DNA from: Tachypleus tridentatus
Lineage: Eukaryota > Arthropoda > Merostomata > Xiphosura > Limulidae
Length of the DNA stretch: 64,000 nucleotides
NCBI RefSeq assembly: GCF_004210375.1
Contig: NC_134828.1
Span: 21,940,400 to 22,004,399, forward strand
Reading direction: 5' to 3'
Of the stretch, positions 1-10,738 are shown piece by piece. The notes beneath the pieces were generated by a model. The model made no database searches. It was not told where the DNA came from and worked only from the letters and a program-made list of their open reading frames with translations. Every line of letters begins with the position of its first letter. Positions within the stretch are counted from its first letter, which is position 1. Made by a program: the position numbers and the translations under genes.

Positions 1-224
1 ACACGTGATACATCAGAAGGTATCATGAACAAATCTGAAGATAATTTTCATATGAATATTTAAATTTTTATCTTCAGTACTAATACGCATTTACTTTTCT
101 GTGTTTATTTCCTTCTCCAGTGTATTCCAACCAGCTCTAAATCGTTTACTATAAACCTTATACATTATGTCATAAAGTACAATCTCAAAATAACATTCAT
201 GCAAAATGCCATAAACATAACTTA

Positions 225-720
225 AGCAAAAGAGACCAGTTGGTCAAACTAGGCCATCCAATGCACTAAATTTTAAAATAAAAATGAAACACTCAAAGCC
301 GACTCTTACAATAATATTATTTATCAAGCCTTCCCTAAAATCCCTTACATTACACAGATCTGTCATATCTGAAGGTAAAGCATTCCAAATGTCAACTACT
401 CTATAAGAAAAGTAAAGCTGTGTGAACTGGAAATGATCTTTTCATGCCAAACTTGTTCTGTGTCTCCTCCACTCTTACCATTCTCACAATAAAGTATCAA
501 AATAAAGATGATGGTTCAACAATATATTAGTTACCTTAATCTTAAATACTTCAATCAGGTCTCCTCTAGTTCTTTTTAAAAGAAGTTCAAGGATCTTATC
601 CTATCCTCATACAACAACCTTTCACTGTTATATCATCATAATATCTCTTCAATGTCTTTTCTTGGACATGAAACCCAAAGCTGCACACAGTTCTCTAAAT
701 GTGGCCAAATAAAAACCTAA
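225..720 (-). mobile_element. CR1/L2-like LINE 3' fragment (ORF2 end)
   Basis: Read on the minus strand, the segment gives broken matches to the C-terminal end of CR1/L2-type ORF2 proteins. One stretch reads LLLKRTRGDLIEVFKI (about 545-595), matching the family's RRLRGDLIEVFKI signature. A second resembles WPHLENCVQLW (near 690) and a third resembles RVVDIWNALPSD (near 390). There are several frame changes and stops, and only the 3' end is present, as expected for a 5'-truncated and decayed LINE. The exact ends are uncertain. Confidence 0.7.
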
Positions 721-1940
721 TATAATAACATTATAGACTCTAGATTTGTATTCAAAATTTCTGTGGATAAAACCTAAAATTCAATTTGCACTGCCACTAG
801 CAAAAGTACATTGTTTATATGGTTTAAGAAACTGAATACCTTTTCTCTCATAGCACAGTTAGTTATTTCCACTAAAATTATTACTCATAATTCAAACTGT
901 GATATTCCACATTCAGATGCAGAAAATTTTTTTAAATTCTGAACATAACCACTTGGGCATGTCTTGCTATACTTTACATACCTAACACGAAATCTTATAT
1001 TCCCGATGTGTGAAAATTAAAACCAATAAAAACACTTCATACTACTTTAAAATGTCTATTTTTCTGCCATAGAAGTCAAAGTCACATTTCAACTGGTATA
1101 TATATTTTTAAAGGCATGCAACAACTTCAAAGCATAATTCTAAAGTATCATCAATTATAGTTTGAACAGAGCAAGTAGTTTAGAAGTCACTGGTAATAAC
1201 AATTTTTGACAGGCATGGCAGTTACTGTTTTTTTGTTTGAATTTTAATTATATTTTATTTTTCGTTATTATATCAATTCTGTATTCTTTATTTCATTCAT
1301 TTATGTACACGCGAAACTGCTAACATCACTCGTACAAGCTGGTGTATCCGTCAATTTGACGAGTGAAATAAAAACAAGGATGGGTAATTTTGCTTCTATT
1401 TTTTCCTTCTTAATATAACAAAAATTAAAAGTGCAAAAAAAGACATAAAGGAAACAATTATGAAAAGAAAGACAATAATTTCAATTATTCGTTATCTATT
1501 TAATAGAAAATTAGATTGAAGTAATGGGGTCTAATCTGTAATATGAAACCATAACTTGAAGTTAATAAAATTATTTATTTGTTGCGAGTTTAATACTTTT
1601 TTAACAGTAAAACTTTATTTTATTAATATATTGGAACTGTATATTCTTTAGGTAACACAACGATTAAGAACGAACCCTTAAAATGATTTCGTTTCTTCAA
1701 ATTTAATGTGTAACTAAATAATTCAACCATCTTCTCACCAGAAGTATTAACACCACTCGCTATAGATTTCCAGTTACACCTACATATATACTATCAACCT
1801 TATTCTGTATGGACGTTATCTCTCAAAACCGAAACCGATTCATTCAAACAGTAAATACTAATTGACAGATAAATATTTTTAACTATTTTGACGTTGACAT
1901 CGCTAACTAGATAAAGATCGAATTCTAAATTCTGGAGTTT

Positions 1941-2206
1941 TTTTGTTTGTTTTTGTATTTCACGCAAAACTACTCGAGGGTTATCTGCGCTAGCCGTCCC
2001 TAATTTAGCAGTGTAAGACTAGAGGGAAGGCAGCTAGTCATCACCACCCACCGCCAACTCTTGGGCTAATCTTTTACCAACGAATAGTGGGATTGACCAT
2101 AACATTATAACGCCCCCCACGGCTGGGAGGGTGAGCATGTTTGGCGCGAACCCGCGACGCTCGGATTACGAGTCGCACGCCTTACGCGCTAGGCCATGCC
2201 AGGCCC
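1941..2206 (-). mobile_element. tRNA-derived SINE (family 1), near full length
   Basis: On the minus strand the element runs from a tRNA-like head (ggcctggcatggcctagcgc, with a box-B-like segment near 2148-2160), through the conserved middle containing the gatgactagctgcc core, to a tail that becomes CAAA-rich. This is the most common repeat in the window. Identification as a tRNA-derived SINE rests on the head and on the many dispersed copies. Confidence 0.9.
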
Positions 2207-2468
2207 TAAATTACCTGGGACGAGTTTCAGAGTTGTTATGTTACACACGTGATACATCAGAAGGTATCATGAACAAATCTGAAGATAATTTTCATATGAA
2301 TATTTAAATTTTTATCTTCAGTACTAATACGCATTTACTTTTCTGTGTTTATTTCCTTCTCCAGTGTATTCCAACCAGCTCTAAATCGTTTACTATAAAC
2401 CTTATACATTATGTCATAAAGTACAATCTCAAAATAACATTCATGCAAAATGCCATAAACATAACTTA

Positions 2469-2964
2469 AGCAAATGAGACCAGTTGGTCAAACTAGGCCA
2501 TCCAATGCACTAAATTCTAAAATAAAAATGAAACACTCAAAGCCGACTCTTACAATAATATTATTTATCAAGCCTTCCCTAAAATCCCTTACATTACACA
2601 GATCTGTCATATCTGAAGGTAAAGCATTCCAAATGTCAACTACTCTATAAGAAAAGTAAAGCTGTGTGAACTGGAAATGATCTTTTCATGCCAAACTTGT
2701 TCTGTGTCTCCTCCACTCTTACCATTCTCACAATAAAGTATCAAAATAAAGATGATGGTTCAACAATATATTAGTTACCTTAATCTTAAATACTTCAATC
2801 AGGTCTCCTCTAGTTCTTTTTAAAAGAAGTTCAAGGATCTTATCCTATCCTCATACAACAACCTTTCACTGTTATATCATCATAATATCTCTTCAATGTC
2901 TTTTCTTGGACATGAAACCCAAAGCTGCACACAGTTCTCTAAATGTGGCCAAATAAAAACCTAA
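2469..2964 (-). mobile_element. CR1/L2-like LINE 3' fragment, tandem copy
   Basis: Same fragment as at 225-720, carried into the second 2.24-kb unit by the tandem duplication. The RGDLIEVFKI-type signature is again on the minus strand. Confidence 0.7.
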
Positions 2965-4180
2965 TATAATAACATTATAGACTCTAGATTTGTATTCAAA
3001 ATTTCTGTGGATAAAACCTAAAATTCAATTTGCACTGCCACTAGCAAAAGTACATTGTTTATATGGTTTAAGAAACTGAATACCTTTTCTCTCATAGCAC
3101 AGTTAGTTATTTCCACTAAAATTATTACTCATAATTCAAACTGTGATATTCCACATTCAGATGCAGAAAATTTTTTAAATTCTGAACATAACCACTTGGG
3201 CATGTCTTGCTATACTTTACATACCTAACACGAAATCTTATATTCCCGATGTGTGAAAATTAAAACCAATAAAACACTTCATACTACTTTAAAATGTCTA
3301 TTTTTCTGCCATAGAAGTCAAAGTCACATTTCAACTGGTATATATATTTTTAAAGGCATGCAACAACTTCAAAGCATAATTCTAAAGTATCATCAATTAT
3401 AGTTTGAACAGATCAAGTAGTTTAGAAGTCACTGGTAATAACAATTTTTGACAGGCATGGCAGTTAATGTTTTTTTGTTTGAATTTTAATTATATTTTAT
3501 TTTTCGTTATTATATCAATTCTGTATTCTTTATTTCATTCATTTATGTACACGCGAAACTGCTAACATCACTCGTACAAGCTGGTGTATCCGTCAATTTG
3601 ACGAGTGAAATAAAACAAGGATGGGTAATTTTGCTTCTATTTTTTCCTTCTTAATATAACAAAAATTAAAAGTGCAAAAAAAAGACATAAAGGAAACAAT
3701 TATGAAAAGAAAGACAATAATTTCAATTATTCTTTATCTATTTAATAGAAAATTGGATTGAAGTAATGGGGTCTAATCTGTAATATGAAACCATAACTTG
3801 AAGTTAATAAAATTATTTATTTGTTGCGAGTTTAATACTTTTTAACAGTAAAACTTTATTTTATTAATATATTGGAACTGTATATTCTTTAGGTAACACA
3901 ACGATTAAGAACGAACCCTTAAAATGATTTCGTTTCTTCAAATTTAATGTGTAACTAAATAATTCAACCATCTTCTCACCAGAAGTATTAACACCACTCG
4001 CTATAGATTTCCAGTTACACCTACATATATACTATCAACCTTATTCTGTATGGACGTTATCTCTCAAAACCGAAACCGATTCATTCAAACAGTAAATACT
4101 AATTGACAGATAAATATTTTTAACTATTTTGATGTTGACATTGCTAACTAGATACAGATCGAATTCTAAATTCTGGAGTT

Positions 4181-4445
4181 TTTTGTTTGTTTTTGTATTT
4201 CACGCAAAACTACTCGAGGGTTATCTGCGCTAGCCGTCCCTAATTTAGCAGTGTAAGACTAGAGGGAAGGCAGCTAGTCATCACCACCCACCGCCAACTC
4301 TTGGGCTACTCTTTTACCAACGAATAGTGGGATTGACCATAACATTATAACGCCCCCACGGCTGGGAGGGCGAGCATGTTTGGCGCGAACCCGCGACGCT
4401 CGGATTACGAGTCGCACGCCTTACGCGCTAGGCCATGCCAGGCCC
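4181..4445 (-). mobile_element. tRNA-derived SINE (family 1), tandem copy
   Basis: Copy of the 1941-2206 SINE carried along in the second 2.24-kb unit. It has the same orientation, ends and flanks, so it is not an independent insertion. Confidence 0.9.
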
Positions 4446-4529
4446 TAAATTACCTGGGACGAGTCTCAGAGTTGTTATGTTACACACGTGATGTAATATA
4501 ATTTCAAATTGCCAGAAATTTTAATTTAG

Positions 4530-4653
4530 AAGGTGTGTGGGTGTGTTTACTTATAGCAAAGCTACATCGGGGTATGTGCTGTGTCTACCGAGGGGAATCG
4601 AACCCCTGATTTTTAGAATTGTAAATCCGTAGACTTACCGCTGTTCCAACTGG
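4530..4653 (-). mobile_element. short tRNA-derived SINE (family 2)
   Basis: On the minus strand this reads as a tRNA-like segment with a box-B-like ggttcgattcccctcgg (about 4590-4606). It is followed by a short tail related to 'gatgtagctttgctata' and a GT-rich/CA-rich end. Relatives lie near 21.2, 21.4, 22.7 and 63.1 kb. The head end is interrupted by the SINE at 4666. Confidence 0.75.
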
Positions 4654-4886
4654 GGAAAACTTAGATTGTTTATTATTGTTTATTCTGAATTTCGCGCAAA
4701 GCTACTCGAGGGCTATCTGCGCTAGCCGTCCCTAATTTAGCAGTGTAAGACTAGAGGGAAGGCAGCTAGTCATCACCACCCACCGCCAACTCTTGGGCTA
4801 CTCTTTTACCAACGAATAGTGGGATTGACCGTCACATTATAACGACCCCACGGCTGGGAGGGCGAGCATGTTTAGGAAAACTTAGA
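4654..4886 (-). mobile_element. 5'-truncated SINE (family 1) with 12-bp target duplication
   Basis: The SINE body (4666-4874) is flanked by perfect direct repeats of ggaaaacttaga at 4654-4665 and 4875-4886, a clear target-site duplication. The tRNA head is missing, so the copy was 5'-truncated at insertion, a mark of target-primed reverse transcription. It landed at the edge of the family-2 SINE at 4530-4653, so it is the younger of the two. Confidence 0.9.
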
Positions 4887-4969
4887 AGTTAATTAAACGT
4901 TGATGAGTATTGAATTTATATTTGCAACACTATTCATAAACACAATTTTCTATTTCAACACAAATATAT

Positions 4970-6062
4970 TTAAAATGCAAACAAAAACTACACTTTAAAA
5001 TAACGGTTATTACTAACAGTTATTACAAATTATGGTTTATATACAATAGTTTTACTGAATCTTACATGTGGTCTGAAATTAAATCTTTTATCGACGTTCA
5101 CGGAGAACAAAGTAATTCTTTGTTGATAGCCCTGAACACTTCTCTTGACGGCCAGTTCGCTTAAAGCACCTGCAAGTTTTCACCGACCACAGTGTCTAAT
5201 GTCTTCCTAGAAATAATAGGATCCTAAGTTAATTTGCTGAAGTTGTACGGTTCGTAATATTCGAAAACTATAAACGTTCCTGGTCAAATTCTGGAGTTTT
5301 CAAAGTAATAAGCGTTAACCATAACTACAGCTTCCGAGGATTACAGTATACTGACTGTAGCTAATCGGTGGTAATACCTATCTCTCGATGTCTTGTGGAG
5401 GCTTGCTTTTATATTTTTACGCGGGATTCTTAAACATTCAGTAATATTCGAAAACAAGCAAACCAATTATTGTTGATTCTTGCTCTCGAGAATCTTCTAC
5501 ACATTTAGAGACGGTCTTGAGCAATACACATGCAACAGTATATGTCACATGTACCAAATTGCAACAAACGTAGGTATTACAATAAACGTATAACGGTAAA
5601 TCCATTACAAACAACAAACAAGCAAACTTACAATGGATGTACCAAACAGAGCACGGAAACGCGTTAATTATGTCAAGAGTCTGTCACATAGAAACGAAGG
5701 CACATCACTTCTAAACATTCTCAATAGTTACACAACATATATCATACGAGTACTGGAATATGCAAGTTCAGCCTATTACAATGCATCACACAATACTAAA
5801 TAAAATACAAACTGTTTGAACAAAATATTAACAACTACTTACAGAGCACATCAGCCAGATTTCCACATAAATGTTCAAATTTGCCTTACATATCTAACAG
5901 ATTCCAACAAATGACAGTGAAGTACTTCCATAATAATCTTTATAAAAATAACATTCTAACAGAAATTACGAAATATCTCATATATTATAGAACAGTACCT
6001 AAATACATTTCTCCGTTAAACAATTAAATTAATTATAAAACATAAGCCACCTATAGCCAGAT
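4970..6062. repeat. block A, middle part (homologous to 18030-19130)
   Basis: Direct-orientation homology to 18030-19130 runs the whole length, with substitutions and small indels. The best conserved stretch is around 5083-5290 versus 18144-18345. It includes a short hairpin-capable string acaaagtaattctttgt. No ORF or known element is recognised. Homology stops abruptly at about 6062, where block A jumps into the middle of a SINE. Confidence 0.85.
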
Positions 6063-6206
6063 AATACAATACCAACGAACAGTGGGATTGGTAGTTATGT
6101 TATAATGCCCCCACAGCTGAAAGGGCGAGCATGTTTGGTGTGAGGGGGATTCGGGACCGCGACCCTCGGATTACAAGTCGAGTGCCTCAACTAGCTGGTC
6201 ATGCCC
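6063..6206 (-). mobile_element. SINE (family 1), head only, cut at a deletion junction
   Basis: Only the tRNA-like head and adjoining part of a minus-strand SINE are present. It aligns with 23967-24117, where the same SINE in block B still has its tail. The missing tail coincides exactly with the end of the homology to 18030-19130, so the truncation is best explained by a deletion in block A and not by the insertion itself. Confidence 0.8.
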
Positions 6207-7996
6207 GACAAAAACAGAAAACTTTTGAAAGCTAGACATTTATTTTCAACCTTGAATATACGCTATAAATGCACTTTTGAGCTGCTGTGATACTAAATCG
6301 TTAAATTGTTGTGTACAGATTAATTAAATAAAATTAGTTGTTGTATTTCATAAAACCAAGAAAATGTATTAAATTTTTGTTTTTATTCTATTATGATATA
6401 AGCAATCTTTTCGTTTGAAATCGAATACCTTTTTCGGCGGGAAAACAAACTTATCTGAAATGTTTGATTTAAGGAAGTTTTATGAACGATAACCGAGTCT
6501 GAGAGTAACAATTGAAATCTGAAGTTAAATATACAAAAGACATTACAATTGAAGAATTCTAACTAAAAAGTGAATAAAAGGTCTTTCTACGTAATGTGTA
6601 GGTTTAATAAGTAACGTTATTCGTCAGACACTGTGTAAATTTTAATTTACTCTGAAATCATGTTAACTAAACTGTAGCTCTCTTAGTGAGGAAAGCTAGT
6701 AGACATACAACCAATCAGTACCACAAATGAAACTATTAATGTACTAAAACTAGATTATAACAACGAGAAGTAATACTAGTAATAGTATTATAAATGTCAT
6801 GTGTATAAAAATATTAGCCTGTAACTAAAAGCTGTATGTATGTTATTCTATTTGGAACCCCTTAATAATATTAAAATTTAAGTTAAATCAAGATAAATCT
6901 AAAATGACAAAAGTAAAACTTTAGTTAACATCAAAAATTTATTTTTTTTCTAATTCTTTAGTGTACAACTTGCCTTTAGTATGTTTTAAAACTTGTTGAC
7001 TTTTTCAAATATGGGAATATTTGCTTTTTAAAGTTTCGTTTCTTGATTGACGGTTAAAGTAACTTGTAATATACTATTAATATTACTACAAGTAGTTAGT
7101 GATCTATAAGTTCAGGTATATTCTGCACGACCTGAGTAATACGAATAGTAATACCTGATACAAGGAGAATACATAAGTTCAGAAAAATAATCAATTCACA
7201 ATAAAAATGTAAAATTCTATAACGAAAGGACTTTGGGCTTTTCAACTTCAGAGCTATAAAGGTCTACCCTTTAAAAGTTATCGAGTTACAGGGTTTCATA
7301 CTTTTGTCTTTAAATTTAATTAGTACTTTTAACTTATGATATGGAATAAGTACCTAAGCTTGTGTAATACAATAATATATGTTTGCTTTAATGTGATTCT
7401 AATTTGAGCTACAGGTACAGAAAAGTTCTTGTTTTAATTAATAGTTAGGTCTAGGCTGAAACTAATAAATTCACAATGCAGTGTTAAGTCACAGACCTTA
7501 ATGGTTACTGTTATCTGCCAAATCATTTTTTAAATAAGCAAATACAATATGTAGGATATTCTTAATAGTTTATTGTTGTTTGTGTGTAATGATAATTTTG
7601 TTTTGTATGAAGGTAAATACAGTGTCACACACACATGAAATATGTTTTGGAGGTAATGGTCTTGAAAATAAGTTAAGGGTCTCACAGAATAAAAATGTTA
7701 TGTGTTAGGTAAATGTTCTAATAAAGGCTTGTGAAAAACCATGTTGTTCTTGGAAGAACTTGTTAAATAAACAACAAAATCTCCAAATCAAACTGAAGTA
7801 CAAAAGCAATGTTTTTAATGCAACAAAAATCACAAAATAAGAAGAGCAATAATAATTAATTGGGTAAAAAAGAACCAGAAGATGAACAAAAATATATTTT
7901 GTAGTACTATTTTAAATGTCAAAGAAGCAATTTTGAATCCTAAATGAATAATTAGTAATGAACTTGGTATCCAAGTGTCATCACAAAGGTTCTAAA
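6207..7996. repeat. block A, right part (homologous to 24118-25548)
   Basis: AT-rich sequence with direct homology to 24118-25548, ending together at ccaagtgtca-caaagg (about 7992 and 25547). Block A has about 350 extra bases (about 7220-7570) that block B lacks. No gene is recognised. Confidence 0.85.
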
Positions 7997-7999
7997 TAT

Positions 8000-10260
8000 A
8001 TGATTAATAACATATTTAATATTACAATGAAACAAAATGTAAGATAAATAGTGAATTATTTTTTATTTTTTAACATGCCCATCAGGAGCCAAGGGATGTT
8101 TTTACATTTTGTTGAATGTTAAAAATAAGTTCAGTATGGAAACTGCCAGAGAGGGTGTTTTTGAGACTTATGTTTTTGAGACAAGCTTCTGTTTGTTAAT
8201 TGGTGAAATACAGTATCCTTAAGTCTCCATACTGCTGGTATTAAGGTGTACTTGCTGTGATTAAATTCAGTATATATATATATATATATATATCAGTAAA
8301 GCCACATTCTCAGCATTATTAATTAGGTAATTACCAACCTTTTATACTTTGCCTAGACATGATATGCAGATTGAATGGAAATCACAAAAGTGCAAAAGAA
8401 TTAATATTATTAATGGCAATTACACTAATCTTCCATAGTCAGACTAAATCATTAAAATCTATGCTTCATGGGTGTATTAATACTTCATTGTTAGAATCTT
8501 CAGATCTTTCCTGGTACCTTTCAAGAGGTACTAACATAACTGTACACCAATCTGCAGTTTCGTAAAATTAATTGTGGGCTCAGATTTTACACACACATAA
8601 ACACAATTTACATTTTATTATTTGTTACTTTAAAATTTTCCAAAACATTTTGTTTTCACCTGGAATGATATACAACAAATTTGGCTTGGTTGCGTGAGAA
8701 TAATATTGTGGCCAAATGTTGCTGTGAACTACCCATTTATAACCCATTTTATCAACAAACACTGCTGATTTTTGATTCTCTGTGTTAGCTCTCCATACTG
8801 TTATTTAACATTTAAAAACTGTTCAAACCCATCATATTAAACTTAATCTATCCTTTGAAACTGTGAGGTAATTTATCCAAAAGTTTACCTTATTTCAAAT
8901 GAGTACGTTTTGAACTTGTGTAACCAGTTAAAGGCATTAACTAAATAATTTATAAATATATCACTTTACACAAAAATTGTATGTAATCATTCCTTTATTA
9001 TTCATGTAAATCCAAATTAAAATATAAAACAGTGTTTCACACTGTGAGTTATAATGGAATATGAAAAGTAGTTCAATGCAAGTTAACTTGCATTCTTGGT
9101 TGAACCAAAATCAGAGGGAAAATCTAAGTAGAGAAAAACTCGCTACAATAATATCAAATAAAGCCAAGATGTACACATCGTGGTATTGTACATGTAATAT
9201 ATCCTTTAATTATGATGTTTTAAAATGAAAACAGAATTTTTTAACTGACTTGATATGACCATTTTATAACTTGTGACAAAATGTAAAATACACTTCATCT
9301 CAAATACATATAACAAATCACAATTTATACATATTAAAAATAATTGACCTTATACCACAAACTTAGTTTGTTTTCTTAGACTCCTTAGATCCATTACAAG
9401 AAAATAAACTAACATATTACAAATCTTACAGAAGAAATTTTAATTGATTCTTAGGTGTATACTGGACATCACATGCAACAAAGTTTATTTCTGAAAACTA
9501 CACAGTTTAACAGTTATCAAACATTTCTTTTGAAATAATAAAAGTAAATACATAAAACAAACCTATTCATAAGTTCCATCATTTGTCCTTCTTCTGTGAT
9601 CATAGTTTTTGGTTGGAAAGAGTGGCTTTAAATTTTTATTGGTGGCTTTGGTACAGATTCACACAGAAAATGGTGGATTATACAACTACTTCTCTCTCAT
9701 TGCAGTTCAACTTATTTAGAAGAATGAATTAATTTCAGATACAAATGAATATCTTGGATCATATGACAATGTTCCTTCAGTTACTTACACTTCTATCATT
9801 TAGACTTTATTAGGTTATAGAATAGCCTTCAATACTTTCTTTTCCCGTGTATATCCTTCTCATATGTTGAAAGGACACTTTATGCAAGGAAGTGCATATC
9901 CATCTATGAAAAATTTTACAACCCTTTTGTGAATGAACCATCACCAGATTTACAGAAATCTGGTCACTATATCTCACACCTGCAAGTTTATGTGACTGAA
10001 TGAAAACTATGGCCATCTGCATATGATTGTTGATCTTAAAAGCACAGCTATATTCTTGGTAAACACTGTAGTAATGCATTTTGCTTGTTACTGAAAACAG
10101 CAGAGGACTTGAATTGGTTGTTCCATTTCTTCCTGTCACAGTTACTCATCAACTTCAAATTATTTAAAAACTAACACTTCTTTAAAGTCTGAGTCCACAA
10201 ACATGGGAGAACACACTGCTCATGACCATATGTGTACACAGTCGTAACCTCCATTTGTCA
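8000..10260. other. AT-rich stretch, nothing recognised
   Basis: No convincing gene or known element is seen. A 109-codon minus-strand ORF (9810-10139) lies here, but I recognise no domain and its composition is not distinctive. This segment may include the 3' untranslated region of the zinc-finger gene at 10739-12631, but the sequence does not prove it. Confidence 0.4.
8271..8293. repeat. (TA)n microsatellite
   Basis: Uninterrupted alternating T and A of about 23 bases. Confidence 0.95.
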
Positions 10261-10264
10261 GTAT

Positions 10265-10420
10265 CACATAAAGAATAAATGAAATGATCAAAGGAATAGA
10301 AACTAGAAGAGTGAAATGTGGATGTTCAAGTTGGCATCCCAGCCCACATTATGTTGGTAAGGTGCAAATTAGTAAGCCCAGTAAATAAAATATACTAGTA
10401 TATAGGGTCCAAACAGTGTT
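10265..10420. repeat. interspersed repeat fragment (relative of 14155-14700)
   Basis: Shares the segments 'gagtgaaatg', 'ttggcatccca' and 'gcaaattagtaag' with 14430-14690 in the same orientation. It is a shorter, diverged copy of the unidentified repeat clustered at 13-14.7 kb. Confidence 0.6.
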
Positions 10421-10713
10421 TTGTAAATACCCTTATTAGCAACTAAAAATAACAATCAGGTACTGTGGGAAAAATTTATTTTTCAATATTTATTTAATAC
10501 ATTCTTATATTTATCACAAGATGTTAGGAATTATATTTAGAGTTTCTTTATTAAAATCTATTAATATTAATTTTTTGTATGAATATATATACACACACAG
10601 ATACCCATGTGACACTGAAACTGATTCAATGTTCTTATATTATATTTGATATAGTTGCACCTTTAAAGGAAATATTAAATTATCAAGCATATAAGTCTAT
10701 ATTCCAGAACAAA

Positions 10714-10719
10714 TTTATT
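10714..10719 (-). terminator. candidate poly(A) signal of the zinc-finger gene
   Basis: AATAAA on the minus strand, about 20 bases past the stop codon of the 630-residue ORF. In such AT-rich DNA this hexamer is frequent, so the assignment is only positional. A longer 3' untranslated region ending further left is equally possible. Confidence 0.3.
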
Positions 10720-10738
10720 TTTTTAACTTCCTTTCCGG

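Larger units (their letters stand above)
1..2244. repeat. 2.24-kb tandem unit, copy 1
   Basis: The window opens with a unit that is repeated head-to-tail from position 2245. The unit holds an antisense LINE 3' fragment, about 1 kb of unidentified AT-rich sequence and a minus-strand SINE near its right end. The two copies differ only at scattered sites: for example near 254, in homopolymer lengths near 931 and 1372, and at a few substitutions near 1890-1915. The unit boundary is the short string acacgtgat, found at 1, 2245 and about 4484. No coding frame of note is seen outside the LINE fragment. Confidence 0.95.
2245..4483. repeat. 2.24-kb tandem unit, copy 2
   Basis: This is a near-identical second copy of 1-2244 in the same orientation, including the same SINE at the same internal place. 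The duplication therefore came after that SINE insertion. The copy ends at a third acacgtgat, after which unrelated sequence begins. It carries its own substitutions (near 2476, 4132, 4142 and 4155), so it is not a byte-for-byte echo of copy 1. Confidence 0.95.

Noticed and set aside
2140-2206. tRNA gene candidates at SINE heads (here and at 13740, 22145, 55550, 56650 and 58880)
   Set aside because: Box A and B-like segments are present, but each continues into the common SINE body and lacks a proper acceptor stem and 3' end.
9810-10139. 109-codon minus-strand ORF as a gene
   Set aside because: No recognisable domain, no conserved partner in the window and no supporting splice or start context; kept only as a remark.
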